DNA from: JALFST01 sp022779285
Lineage (GTDB): Bacteria > Bacillota > Clostridia > Tissierellales > Peptoniphilaceae
Length of the DNA: 46,880 bases
Assembly: GCA_050313895.1 (NCBI GenBank)
Contig: JBNPMI010000013.1
Strand: one strand, 5' to 3'
Positions within the stretch are counted from its first letter, which is position 1, and every line of letters starts with the position of its first letter. Under the pieces are notes generated by a model. That model searched no databases. It was not told the DNA's origin and saw only the letters and a list, made by a program, of their open reading frames with translations. The position numbers and the translations under genes are program-made. Positions 8,234-16,836 of the stretch are shown here, piece by piece.

Positions 8234-10123
8234 ATGTATGAAACTCGTGCGAAGCTGCTCATGGACAGTTTGACTGCAGAGCATAGATATTTTACGGCAA
8301 AGGAGCTTTCTGAGACTCTGGGCCTCAGTGAAAAAGTCATTCGTTCCGAGATCGAGGGCTTAAATGAAATCCTGAAAAGACATGGCGCGAGCGTGCAGTC
8401 GATCAAGGGAAAAGGTTCGATTTTTATCATTGAAAATCGGACGCTGTTTGAACAGTTTCTGAAAAAAGAATGGTACCGGTACGCATTCTTTCAGCCTGAT
8501 TTTAACAACCGGCAATTTCGATTGGAAAACATGCTGAGCCTGCTGTTGTTTTCCAATTCCTACATTAAGCAACAAGAGCTTGCCGATGTATTTTACGTGA
8601 GCATATCACAAGCCAATAAGGACATTAAGCAAATTCGCTGCATTCTGCAGGACTACCACCTGCAACTGGAATCCAAGCCCTATTATGGAATGAAAGTCGT
8701 CGGCGATGAGCACGATATCCGACGATGCATCAAGAATGAGCTTGGATTGGAAGAGTCCTTGCTCCAGGATGAGGCTCATAAGAATCTTTTCGAAACAGTG
8801 CAGAACATCATTGACGGTGTGAACAAAAAAGCCGGCACACCGCTCCCTTATGTTCCCTTTAAAAATCTGGTCATTCATGTCTATATTGCCATTCTCCGTG
8901 TGAAAGCGGGCCAAACGTTGTCGATTCCTGAAGAGACCGCTACAAAAATTGAGCAGCACAAAGAAAACGCGCTTGCCGAAGAAATCGTAAGTCGGTTGGA
9001 AAATGAGCTCAAGCTGCAAATTCCACGTTCCGAGCTGCTCTACATCACCGTGCATTGGATGACGAAAAATCATGTGTCAGATGCTGAAAAAATTTCTCCA
9101 CAGATTTCCAAATTAGTGGAAAAGATGACGGAAAGAATCTATCAATCCACAAAAATTGATTTGAGAAAGGATTTGGATTTCTACTTCTATATGGGGATGC
9201 ATCTCGGTCCGTTAATCGAGCGTGTTCGTTATCGACTGACGTTGAAGAATCCTCTTTTAGAAGATATCAGACGAGAACCGATCGCCTTTCATTTGGCATC
9301 GATTGCGTCCGGCGTTATTAATGAAGAATTCCATACCACGTTGACCGAGGACGAAATTGCTTACCTCGCACTTCACATAGCAACAGCGATGAACAACAGA
9401 GAAGAGAACAAAAAGTCGATACTCATTGTGTGCGGAAGCGGACGAACGACGGCAATGCTCATGAAGAGTCAGCTGGAAAAGAGTTTTCGCGGAAATATCG
9501 ATCATATCGATACTCTGGATTTTGAGCAGCTGGAGGGGATGGACGTATCCCGTTATGATTTTGTGGTCTCTACGCTCGACATTCCCAATAAGCTTGATTG
9601 CCCGGTTGTATACGTCGATCCGATTATGAAGCCGGGAGATTTCAAAGCAATTCAAAAGGAATTCCAATCGGATGCGATGGAAGAATTTTTAGCGGTTTTT
9701 CAAAATTCGGAATTCTATAGAGATGTCGATATCCAATCAAAAGAAGATGTTTTTGAAAGACTTGCTTCCATTATCGAGAGGCGAACCGGGGTTCCGGCGA
9801 TCCATTTGATTCATCTGTTGGAAGAACGTGAAAATATGGGTTCCACGGCATACGATGGAGAAATCGCAATTCCGCATCTATTGACCCCGGTGGCCGATGA
9901 TTCCTTTGCCGTCATTATGATCCTAAAAAGTCCGATCGACTGGAGCGGAAGAAGAATTCGCCTGATTTTATCGTTACATGTCGGTTTTCAACAAAAGAAC
10001 ATGGAATTCTTTTTTCAAAAGCTTGGGGAATTTATGAGTTCAAGAAATTTAATTGAACAGTCTATGAAAAGTTCTACAAAAGACGAATTTATGAACATCG
10101 TTTTGGGGAGGGAAAATGTCTGA
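8234..10123 (+). CDS. LicR-like PRD/PTS transcriptional regulator of the beta-glucoside PTS
   Basis: 629 residues from the ATG at 8234, preceded by AAAGGAGGGAGG. Order: an HTH_11 winged helix (about 5-65), a second Mga-type HTH (about 98-150), PRD1 (about 185-285, histidines at 215 and 274), PRD2 (about 300-395, His323 and His381), an EIIB-like domain with CGSGRTTAML (Cys400) and an EIIA(Man/Fru-type) domain with IAIPHLL (His548). This is the full domain set of LicR/ManR-type activators. They respond to EIIB/EIIA and HPr phosphorylation and activate the adjacent PTS operon. The stop overlaps the following EIIA gene by 8 bases, so it is the first gene of the operon and probably autoregulated. 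Confidence 0.9.
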   Translation: MYETRAKLLMDSLTAEHRYFTAKELSETLGLSEKVIRSEIEGLNEILKRHGASVQSIKGKGSIFIIENRTLFEQFLKKEWYRYAFFQPDFNNRQFRLENMLSLLLFSNSYIKQQELADVFYVSISQANKDIKQIRCILQDYHLQLESKPYYGMKVVGDEHDIRRCIKNELGLEESLLQDEAHKNLFETVQNIIDGVNKKAGTPLPYVPFKNLVIHVYIAILRVKAGQTLSIPEETATKIEQHKENALAEEIVSRLENELKLQIPRSELLYITVHWMTKNHVSDAEKISPQISKLVEKMTERIYQSTKIDLRKDLDFYFYMGMHLGPLIERVRYRLTLKNPLLEDIRREPIAFHLASIASGVINEEFHTTLTEDEIAYLALHIATAMNNREENKKSILIVCGSGRTTAMLMKSQLEKSFRGNIDHIDTLDFEQLEGMDVSRYDFVVSTLDIPNKLDCPVVYVDPIMKPGDFKAIQKEFQSDAMEEFLAVFQNSEFYRDVDIQSKEDVFERLASIIERRTGVPAIHLIHLLEERENMGSTAYDGEIAIPHLLTPVADDSFAVIMILKSPIDWSGRRIRLILSLHVGFQQKNMEFFFQKLGEFMSSRNLIEQSMKSSTKDEFMNIVLGRENV

Positions 10124-10466
10124 GGTAAACGAAAAAGATTATGAATTGATTTTTCAAATTATTCTGTCCGCCGGACAAGCTCGTACAACGGCGGAAGAAG
10201 CGATGAACAAGCTGGAGGAGTATGACTTTGATGCCTTTGATCGGCTTATCGAACAAGCGAAAACGGAATATATCCAGTGTCATGAAATGCAAACCGGAAT
10301 GTTGAATAAAGAAGCCTCCGGTGAAAGGAATGAGGTGAATATCTTCCTTGTTCATGCACAGGATCACATCACGATGGCGAGTTTAACGCTGGATCACGCG
10401 CGCCGCTTTCGTAAGATTTATGAAGAATTGAACCGAGTTCGGGCCGCTCAATCCGATGGAAGGTGA
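10116..10466 (+). CDS. PTS EIIA, lactose/cellobiose family
   Basis: 116 residues, the usual size for this family. It has the helical EIIA(Lac/Chb) pattern: ELIFQIILSAGQARTTAEEAM near the N-terminus and the active-site segment VHAQDHITMAS, whose first His accepts phosphate from HPr. It transfers phosphate to the EIIB encoded 64 bases downstream. It overlaps the regulator gene by 8 bases. The substrate is expected to be a beta-glucoside or cellobiose-type disaccharide, from the adjacent EIIC and GH1 genes. Confidence 0.92.
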   Translation: MSEVNEKDYELIFQIILSAGQARTTAEEAMNKLEEYDFDAFDRLIEQAKTEYIQCHEMQTGMLNKEASGERNEVNIFLVHAQDHITMASLTLDHARRFRKIYEELNRVRAAQSDGR

Positions 10467-10530
10467 ATGGGAAGAGGTTTCTCTCGATTTCATGAAATGA
10501 AGAAAAGGAAAGGAAAAAAAGGAGACAATT

Positions 10531-10851
10531 ATGAAAAAAGCATTGATTATTTGTAACCAAGGGATGTCCAGTTCATTTATGGCAAAGAAGACGACCGAAT
10601 ATCTCAAAAACAAGGGAGCGGATATTGAGATTGCCGCTACGACAATTATTGACGGTGAACGCAAGGTGCAGGCAAACGGAGAAGATCTTTACTTAGTAAG
10701 CCCGCAAGCGCGTATGATTTTTGATCGTCTGAAAAAAATTGCCGATGAGAATGGCGCAAAGATAGCACAGATTCCTTTTGAAGCCTATGCACCTGTCGAA
10801 CCGAGTATCGCAAAGCTGGCAGCTCTTGTAGAAGGGGAGCTCTCAAAATAA
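10531..10851 (+). CDS. PTS EIIB, lactose/cellobiose family
   Basis: 106 residues. The N-terminus MKKALIICNQGMSSS carries the phospho-accepting Cys8 in the typical IICxxGMSSS loop. The rest fits the EIIB(Chb/Lac) alpha/beta fold. A purine-rich site (AAAGGAG) precedes the ATG. It passes phosphate from EIIA to the sugar during transport by EIIC. The cognate EIIC gene starts 55 bases downstream but is interrupted. Confidence 0.93.
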   Translation: MKKALIICNQGMSSSFMAKKTTEYLKNKGADIEIAATTIIDGERKVQANGEDLYLVSPQARMIFDRLKKIADENGAKIAQIPFEAYAPVEPSIAKLAALVEGELSK

Positions 10852-10906
10852 GAATCTGCGAACGGAAAAACAGCAGAACTCCAATTCAATGGAAAGGAAA
10901 GATCTC

Positions 10907-12259
10907 ATGTTTCAATTTCTCGAAAAATATTTAATGGGTCCGATGACGAGGTTTTCGCAATTGCGTTTCGTGCGTGCGATTACAGCCGCCGGCGTGGCAA
11001 CCATTCCCTTTACGATTGTCGGATCTTTGTTCCTTGTGTTAAACATTTTGCCGCAAGCGATTCCCGCTTTACAGCCGCTGTTTGATGCTACCTTTGTCAA
11101 AATCACAGACCTTTACATGTTAGCGTTTAAAGCCTCTATGGGCATCATCGCTCTCTACTTCCTACTGGTGATCTCTCGGGAATACACTCGTATTTTTCGT
11201 GACGAGGAGGGCATGAATTTAAATCCGATGACAGGTATGCTTTTGAGCGTTTTCGGTATGTTCATGCTGATCCCGCAGTTTGTGAACGACGGGACGCTGA
11301 AGCTGCTGAACAACCCTGAAAAAGGAATCCTGAACGGATGGGCCATCGGCGGCGACGGCGTTGCGCGTCTTGGCGCAATCGGCATCTTTACTTCCATTGT
11401 GGTCAGCTTCCTCGTTGTCCACATCTATCGTTTTTGCGTAAAAAGAAATCTTATGATCAAGATGCCGGAAGCGGTTCCGGAAGGTGTCGCCAATTCATTT
11501 TCCGCCCTGATTCCTGCGGTTTTTGTTGCAATATTCTTCATTATTGCGAATGGAATTTTAGTCGCATTGGGCACGGATATCTACCAAGTGGTTCAGATTC
11601 CTTTCGGATTTGTTACCGGCATCGCGAATACGTATCTTGGATTGATGGTCATCTTTTTCTTAATCTCGGCTCTCTAGCTCGTAGGCATCCACGGTGCGAC
11701 CATTATCACCTCTTTAGTCGCTCCGGTGACTCTTGTCAACTTAGCAGAAAATGTAAACGGAGCAAATCATGTTTTGGCCGGTGAATTCTACAATGCCTAT
11801 ATCCACCTGGGCGGATCCGGCGCAACTTTAGGGCTGATCGTGATGCTGGCACTGTTTGCACGAAGCAAGCAGCTGAAGGTGCTGGGACGTGCGGCTTTTG
11901 TTCCGGGCTTGTTCAATATCAATGAACCGATCATTTTCGGTATGCCTATCGTATACAACCCGATCATGGCAATTCCTTTCTTCCTTGCTCCGATGGCATC
12001 GGCCACCCTTGCTTATGTGGCGATAAAGTCAGGAATTGTTCATCCGATCGTAGCACAGCAGCCATGGCCTACTCCCATCGGAATCGGCGCGTTTATTGCG
12101 ACAGGTGGCGACTGGAAAGCAATTGTTCTTGCGCTTGCATGTGCACTTGTTGCCGCCGCAATCTATTTCCCGTTTTTCAAGGCTTACGATCTCAAGCTGC
12201 ATGCGCAGGAGCTCGGTGAAAATATAAGCTCGGCTGATACAACAACGGAGGGAATGTAA
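10907..12259 (+). pseudogene. PTS EIIC, lactose/cellobiose family, interrupted by an in-frame TAG
   Basis: The start at 10907 is preceded by AGGAAAG. The frame encodes the membrane sugar channel of the Lac/Chb family: FLEKYLMGPM at the N-terminus, about eight to ten membrane segments, and FNINEPIIFG, the family hallmark, in the C-terminal half. The total of about 450 codons matches the family length. At 11675-11677 the frame has TAG between LISAL and LVGIHGA. The family normally has Trp in this W..GIHG segment, so one base change (TGG to TAG) explains it. Both halves are otherwise intact and in the same frame, and downstream genes look functional. It could be a recent nonsense mutation, a sequencing error or, less likely, readthrough. 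Confidence 0.88.
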
Positions 12260-12261
12260 TC

Positions 12262-13686
12262 ATGGGATTTCGACAAGACTTTTTATGGGGCGGCGCTACC
12301 GCAGCGAACCAATGTGAAGGCGCGTATGACCTGGATGGCCGCGGTCTCGCCAATGTGGATCTTTGCCCGGTTGGAGATGCTCGTTTTGACGTCATCACCG
12401 GCAAACGAAAGATGTTTGCTTTTGAAGCGGATCAATTCTATCCGGCGAAAGAAGCCATCGACATGTATCATCACTACGAGGAGGATATTGCACTTTTTGC
12501 GGAGATGGGCTTTCGTGTCTATCGCTTCAGTATTGCCTGGAGCCGTATTTTCCCGGCAGGTGATGAAGAAGAGCCGAACGAAAAAGGCTTGGAGTTTTAT
12601 GATCGTCTGATTGACACGTGTTTGCTCCATAAAATTCAACCGCTTGTGACGATTACCCATTTTGACTGTCCCATGGGCTTGGTTGAGAAATACGGCGGCT
12701 GGCGCAATCGTAAAATGGTCGAATTTTACGCTCGGTTGGTTCGTGTTTTATTTGAACGCTATCATGAAAAAGTGAAATACTGGCTGACGTTCAATGAAAT
12801 TAATATGATTCTGGGCGCTTCCTTTATGGGAGCCGGACTCTATTTCGCACCTGACGAAAATGTGGAACAGGTTCAATATCAGGCGGCGCATCATGAATTA
12901 TTGGCATCGGCGATGGCGACAAAAATCGCGCACGAGATTGATCCCTCCTTAAAAATCGGATGCATGCTTGCCGCAGGAACTACCTATCCGCTGACGGCAA
13001 AGCCCGAAGATGTGCTTCTTGCTCAACAGGAGAATCGGAAACATTATTTCTTTGTGGATGTTCAATCGCGCGGCGAGTATCCAAATTACAAATTGAAGGA
13101 ACTCGAACGGAAAAAAATTCTGCCGAAAATGGAAGAAGGGGATGCAAAGCTGTTAAAGGAGAATACTGTCGACTTTATATCATTCTCTTATTATTCTACC
13201 CGCTGTGTCAGCGCTTCCGATACGGGAGATCATAAGGATTCCAACTTAATGGCGACAATACCGAACCCGTATCTGAAAAACACGGACTGGGGCTGGCAAG
13301 TGGATCCCATCGGATTCCGTGTGACGCTGAATGAAATTTATGATCGTTATCAGAAACCTCTATTTGTTGTCGAAAACGGCCTCGGGGCAAATGACGTTGT
13401 GGAAAAAGACGGGTCGATCCATGATGATTACCGTATTCGTTACTTGCGGGACCACATTCAAAACATGAAAGATGCAGTTGAATTGGACGGTGTGGATCTC
13501 ATCGGCTACACTACATGGGGACCCATTGATCTCGTTTCCGCCGGTACGGGCGAAATGAAAAAACGTTATGGCTTCATCTATGTCGATAGGGATAATGATG
13601 GAAACGGAACATTGAAGCGTTTGAAAAAAGATTCCTTTGAATGGTACAAAAAAGTGATTGCTACGAACGGAGAAGATTTAGCATAA
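12262..13686 (+). CDS. 6-phospho-beta-glucosidase, glycoside hydrolase family 1
   Basis: 474 residues, typical GH1 length. The N-terminal signature is FLWGGATAANQCEGAY. The acid/base is Glu179 (TFNEIN) and the nucleophile is Glu371 (VVENGLG). The segment SAGTGEMKKRYGFIYVD near the C-terminus carries the Ser, Lys and Tyr that hold the 6-phosphate in 6-phospho-beta-glucosidases. It cleaves the phosphorylated disaccharide delivered by the PTS into glucose 6-phosphate and glucose or an aglycone in the cytoplasm. It starts 2 bases after the EIIC stop, with AGGGA upstream, so it belongs to the same operon. Confidence 0.94.
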   Translation: MGFRQDFLWGGATAANQCEGAYDLDGRGLANVDLCPVGDARFDVITGKRKMFAFEADQFYPAKEAIDMYHHYEEDIALFAEMGFRVYRFSIAWSRIFPAGDEEEPNEKGLEFYDRLIDTCLLHKIQPLVTITHFDCPMGLVEKYGGWRNRKMVEFYARLVRVLFERYHEKVKYWLTFNEINMILGASFMGAGLYFAPDENVEQVQYQAAHHELLASAMATKIAHEIDPSLKIGCMLAAGTTYPLTAKPEDVLLAQQENRKHYFFVDVQSRGEYPNYKLKELERKKILPKMEEGDAKLLKENTVDFISFSYYSTRCVSASDTGDHKDSNLMATIPNPYLKNTDWGWQVDPIGFRVTLNEIYDRYQKPLFVVENGLGANDVVEKDGSIHDDYRIRYLRDHIQNMKDAVELDGVDLIGYTTWGPIDLVSAGTGEMKKRYGFIYVDRDNDGNGTLKRLKKDSFEWYKKVIATNGEDLA

Positions 13687-13900
13687 TGCAATGGGAAAGC
13701 GTGGCTGTATATGACAAGATGATTCCCCCTATGACATGCAAAGGCTTGATTTCACAGGAACCTATGGACTTTATGGGAGAACTGTGAAATACTGAAATCC
13801 ATCACATCCGAACAAGCCGAATTCCGGCGAATGTTTTATACCGTTTGGAGGAAAGTCAAAGGAATGCGTTTCATGGAAAGCGCAAAGGAAAACAGGAAAG

Positions 13901-13927
13901 CAGAGCGTAAATTCGCTCTGTTTTCTT
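13901..13927 (+). terminator. Rho-independent terminator of the PTS operon
   Basis: The stem CAGAGCG/CGCTCTG has a 6-base loop and is followed by TTTTCTT. It lies about 215 bases after the glucosidase gene and before the HAD gene. The roughly 215 bases in between show no gene. Confidence 0.7.
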
Positions 13928-13984
13928 GTTATCGAAATATGTGGATATTGTTTTCGCATCATCCAATCGAGTAAGGAGAGAAAC

Positions 13985-14842
13985 TTGAGGAAAATACACG
14001 CGATCGCTGTCGATATGGACGGCACATTGTTAAGTACGAATAAAAAAATTCTCCCTCATACAAAAGAGCTGCTCATGCGTTTACAGGAAAGAGGAATTCG
14101 TTTGTTTCTCGTTTCCGGCAGACCTATTTTAAGCATGCTGAAATACGCTGAAGAGCTGGAGCTTCATCGTTTTCACGGCGTAATTCTTTGTAATCATGGC
14201 GGCTTTGCGTATGATGTAAAATATCATAGAATCCTTTTTGAAACACCGATTCCCTATGAGCTCTCAATGCGAATTTTGACAAGTCTGGAAAATCATCCGG
14301 TAGATGTCACCTTTGAATCCGGCGAATATATGCTCGTGGAAGATGTGTACAGCGGAGTTGTCACATGCAATGGTCATCGGTTTAATGCGAATCAATTGGA
14401 AGCCCGTTCCGGCGGGTTTCTGTTAAAAGAAGTGTATCGCTTAAAAGATCATATTCCGGAACAAGGCATTCAAAAGATACTCACTATTGTGGAGCCGGCG
14501 ATCATCGACCGGGAATTTCAGCTTTTCGATGATGAATTCAGACATGAGGTGAATGTAACAATCTCTTCGCCGTATTATATTGAATTTGTGAATAAAAGCG
14601 TGAATAAAGCATCCGGCCTAAAAAAACTTGGGATTGAACCATCCGGGTTGGTGGCTTTCGGCGATTCCTTCAATGATATGGAAATGCTGGAATATGCCGG
14701 AACCTCGGTTGCTATGGGAAATGCCGTTCCGGAAATCAAAGAAATTGCAACGATGACAACGGAGGATTGTGATCATGAAGGCATTTATCATGCACTCATG
14801 AATTTAGGCGCTATGGACGCCTCGGCTTTTGATGGACAATAA
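13985..14842 (+). CDS. Cof-type HAD phosphatase
   Basis: 285 residues from a TTG start with AAGGAG 6 bases upstream. Motif I is DMDGTLL (Asp10 nucleophile, Asp12 acid/base). Motif II is FLVSGRP. Motifs III and IV are a Lys near NKASGLKKL and GDSFNDMEML. A cap domain sits between motifs II and III, as in the Cof/HAD-IIB family. These cytoplasmic enzymes dephosphorylate sugar phosphates and related metabolites. Proximity to the PTS operon suggests relief of sugar-phosphate build-up, but the terminator between them implies a separate transcript. Confidence 0.9.
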   Translation: MRKIHAIAVDMDGTLLSTNKKILPHTKELLMRLQERGIRLFLVSGRPILSMLKYAEELELHRFHGVILCNHGGFAYDVKYHRILFETPIPYELSMRILTSLENHPVDVTFESGEYMLVEDVYSGVVTCNGHRFNANQLEARSGGFLLKEVYRLKDHIPEQGIQKILTIVEPAIIDREFQLFDDEFRHEVNVTISSPYYIEFVNKSVNKASGLKKLGIEPSGLVAFGDSFNDMEMLEYAGTSVAMGNAVPEIKEIATMTTEDCDHEGIYHALMNLGAMDASAFDGQ

Positions 14843-15153
14843 ATTGTCCGGCGCTGAAGGCACCATTCCGGATCTTGGCCGAAGATGGCCTTTCCAGAGC
14901 ACCTTAGAAAAAGCCGCGAAACTTGGGTATGGGCTGGTGAGCATCATCCCTTTATAGACGTTGCGCGGCATTTTACTAAACACATCTGCTTAGTTTTGTG
15001 TGCTGTCGTCTCTATGGTCTCCCGATTCGCCTTTTTCCATGGGCTCTCTGAAGGACTGTTGCCAAATTGTTGCCGCTATTGTACCCGATGAAATGAAGAA
15101 AGTCCTGGGATTTCGGCATAAAGAGCATAGTGATGACCCCTTCCACGTCATTT
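14843..15153. other. Gene-poor intergenic region
   Basis: It lies between the HAD gene and the 3' end of the AlbA_2 gene. A plus-strand frame around 15040-15150 reads weakly like protein but has no start or known motif. No terminator hairpin with a T-run was recognised. Confidence 0.35.
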
Positions 15154-16536
15154 CTACTCCACGACCCTCCAGAAGCCAGCTTTCCTGGAGCCCTCTCGTA
15201 CGACACGTTTATCGTCTCGAAGCAGATCCAAGCTGCGCTGTATCGTCTTCTCTGAGACGCCTAACGCTTCTGCCATTTCAGGCATCGTGATTGTTGGTTT
15301 CTGTTTCAGAAGAGACAAGAGTTTATCTTCAAGATCCGTATTCATCGGTTCTTTTATCTGGACATTTATCTGGTCATTTATCTGGTCATGACCAGATAAA
15401 TCGGAATGATCGAAAGCATCTGCCTCCACTTCCACATTATGCGCCTTCAACTTCAGCGTAATCCCATTGCCCAGAACCTCGTATTCCGGTGGTTCCGCGC
15501 CGAGTGCAGCACAGGCCGCTTCGATCTTCTGGATGCCTCGGCCCCAGGATTCAATGTATCCGGCGCGATAGAAAGTGTTTGCGATGTCCGGGTTATAGGG
15601 CACCGACTTGTGTGGCCCAAGAAGGTTTTCCGCCGTCCAGCCTTCGGGGAGCACGCAGGAATTGCTGATCAGCATACAGTCATCCTGGATGCGGATCTGG
15701 ATCGGAACGCCACTCTCCCATTGGTTGTGAATCAGCGCGTTATAGATGGCCTCGCGCACAGCCTCCCTCGCATAGGGATAGTTCTCAATGCGGATTTCCT
15801 TGTCGTAGGTGATGATGCCTTTCAGGTATTTCAGATAGATCAGCTGGACGATGCGATCGGCCGTCAGCATCAGGGACTCTTCCATCGTGTCCTGATACTG
15901 CAGATCCGGGCCTTCGCCAAACTTCCCGATCTTGACATAACTTCCGGTGATAAAGCGCCCCGGATTTCGATAGAACAGCAGAACCGCCGTGCGCTTCAGA
16001 CGTCCGCCATCCATCAGACCAAGTTTCTCCAGTAATTCCTCATCAGGAACCGAGACATCCACTTCCGACATCCGTTTGGAGCGCACGGCTTCGCGCCGAA
16101 AGATCGACAGGCTCTCGTAATCCAAATCCTGTACAGTGATTCCGTCGACAGGTACGGCATCCCATTTAGCACCGGTTTTGCGCATCAGAAATTCGTTCAA
16201 GGCCGCAACGCGCAACTGCTGTAAGGTACTTCCCGTCCGATAGAAAAACTCCCCATGATAATTGACGGGATAGGAACTGCGATGAACGAGAATCTCAAGA
16301 TAGTCTTTCCCGTTTTCGTTGCGCAAATTGACATCCACTACGATGCCCAGCGTGTTGACGACCGAATTGGGAATGTCCTCCAGAAGCCTTCTGGCATTTG
16401 GCGATCCGACCACGGTACCCGCATCGTCCACGCCGACGTACAAAGCCCCGCCCTGTGCATTGGCAAAACCTGCAATCCACTTGAGGTAGTCGTCTTTCCA
16501 GACTTCTTTATATTCTGTGTATTGATTTTCAGGCAT
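15154..16536 (-). CDS. AlbA_2-domain ATP-binding transcriptional regulator (RecG-like C-terminal family)
   Basis: 460 residues from the second of two adjacent ATGs, 5 bases after AGGAGG. Residues about 5-125 form the AlbA_2 (Schlafen-like/AAA_4) domain, with TEYKEVWKDDYLKWIAGFAN and GGALYVGVDDAGTVVG. The middle part has a GHKL-type ATPase fold (AIYNALIHNQW, then YIESWGRGIQKI). After a linker with DQIN repeats comes a winged helix (MAEALGVSEKTIQRSLDLL). Such proteins are common beside type I restriction and toxin genes and are thought to act as regulators. It follows the XRE gene by 21 bases in one operon with the TopB::HsdS chimera. By eye it is GC-richer than topB. Confidence 0.85.
   Translation of the reverse strand: MPENQYTEYKEVWKDDYLKWIAGFANAQGGALYVGVDDAGTVVGSPNARRLLEDIPNSVVNTLGIVVDVNLRNENGKDYLEILVHRSSYPVNYHGEFFYRTGSTLQQLRVAALNEFLMRKTGAKWDAVPVDGITVQDLDYESLSIFRREAVRSKRMSEVDVSVPDEELLEKLGLMDGGRLKRTAVLLFYRNPGRFITGSYVKIGKFGEGPDLQYQDTMEESLMLTADRIVQLIYLKYLKGIITYDKEIRIENYPYAREAVREAIYNALIHNQWESGVPIQIRIQDDCMLISNSCVLPEGWTAENLLGPHKSVPYNPDIANTFYRAGYIESWGRGIQKIEAACAALGAEPPEYEVLGNGITLKLKAHNVEVEADAFDHSDLSGHDQINDQINVQIKEPMNTDLEDKLLSLLKQKPTITMPEMAEALGVSEKTIQRSLDLLRDDKRVVREGSRKAGFWRVVE
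15353..15401. repeat. Three 12-bp direct repeats plus an inverted copy, with a 26-bp palindrome
   Basis: The unit TTTATCTGG(A/T)CA occurs at 15353, 15365 and 15377. It is then followed by its reverse complement at 15389-15400. The last two form a perfect palindrome at 15376-15401. It encodes the DQIN-DQIN-VQIK linker of the AlbA_2 protein. The repeat number could vary by slippage without shifting the frame. Confidence 0.85.
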
Positions 16537-16557
16537 CATAGCCTCCTGTGCGTTCTT

Positions 16558-16836
16558 TCAGTCTTCCTCAGACTTCTTCCCCTGTGGAAGGAAACTCAGC
16601 TTTAGCGTCATTCCAAGGCCATCGGCGAGGCGCTGTAAAGTCTTTACCGATGGATTGGCGTTTCCATGCTCTATTTTGCTGATATCTCCCTGCGTCATGC
16701 CGATGCGGTCGGCTAATTCCCTTTGCGTCATACCACAATCAATCCTTGCATCCATCAAGGCCTGAAAGATGTCTTCTGATGCTTCAGGCAACAAATCAGC
16801 ATGTTTGATAGAAGAAGACTCCGAGAATCTATTCAT
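16558..16836 (-). CDS. XRE-family HTH protein, HigA-like antitoxin or regulator
   Basis: 92 residues from the ATG at 16834-16836, which has GGGGAG 7 bases upstream. An upstream in-frame ATG has no such site. The HTH_3 domain spans about residues 28-82 (MTQRELADRIGMTQGDISKI, then GNANPSVKTLQRLADGLGM). The short C-terminus resembles HigA-type antitoxins and XRE proteins found next to type I restriction genes. Its start overlaps the stop of the TopB::HsdS chimera by 8 bases, so translation is probably coupled. No obvious HigB-like toxin gene is adjacent. It may regulate this operon. Confidence 0.85.
   Translation of the reverse strand: MNRFSESSSIKHADLLPEASEDIFQALMDARIDCGMTQRELADRIGMTQGDISKIEHGNANPSVKTLQRLADGLGMTLKLSFLPQGKKSEED

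Noticed and set aside
11675..11677. Pyrrolysine or selenocysteine recoding at the EIIC TAG
   Set aside because: The family residue is Trp, the codon is TAG rather than TGA, no downstream recoding structure was noticed, and TAG serves as a normal stop elsewhere in the window.
15353..15401. CRISPR-like array
   Set aside because: The 12-bp units are contiguous without spacers and lie in frame within a coding gene.
15406..16035. 209-codon plus-strand frame inside the AlbA_2 gene
   Set aside because: Antisense shadow of a gene with recognisable AlbA_2 and ATPase motifs; no start site.
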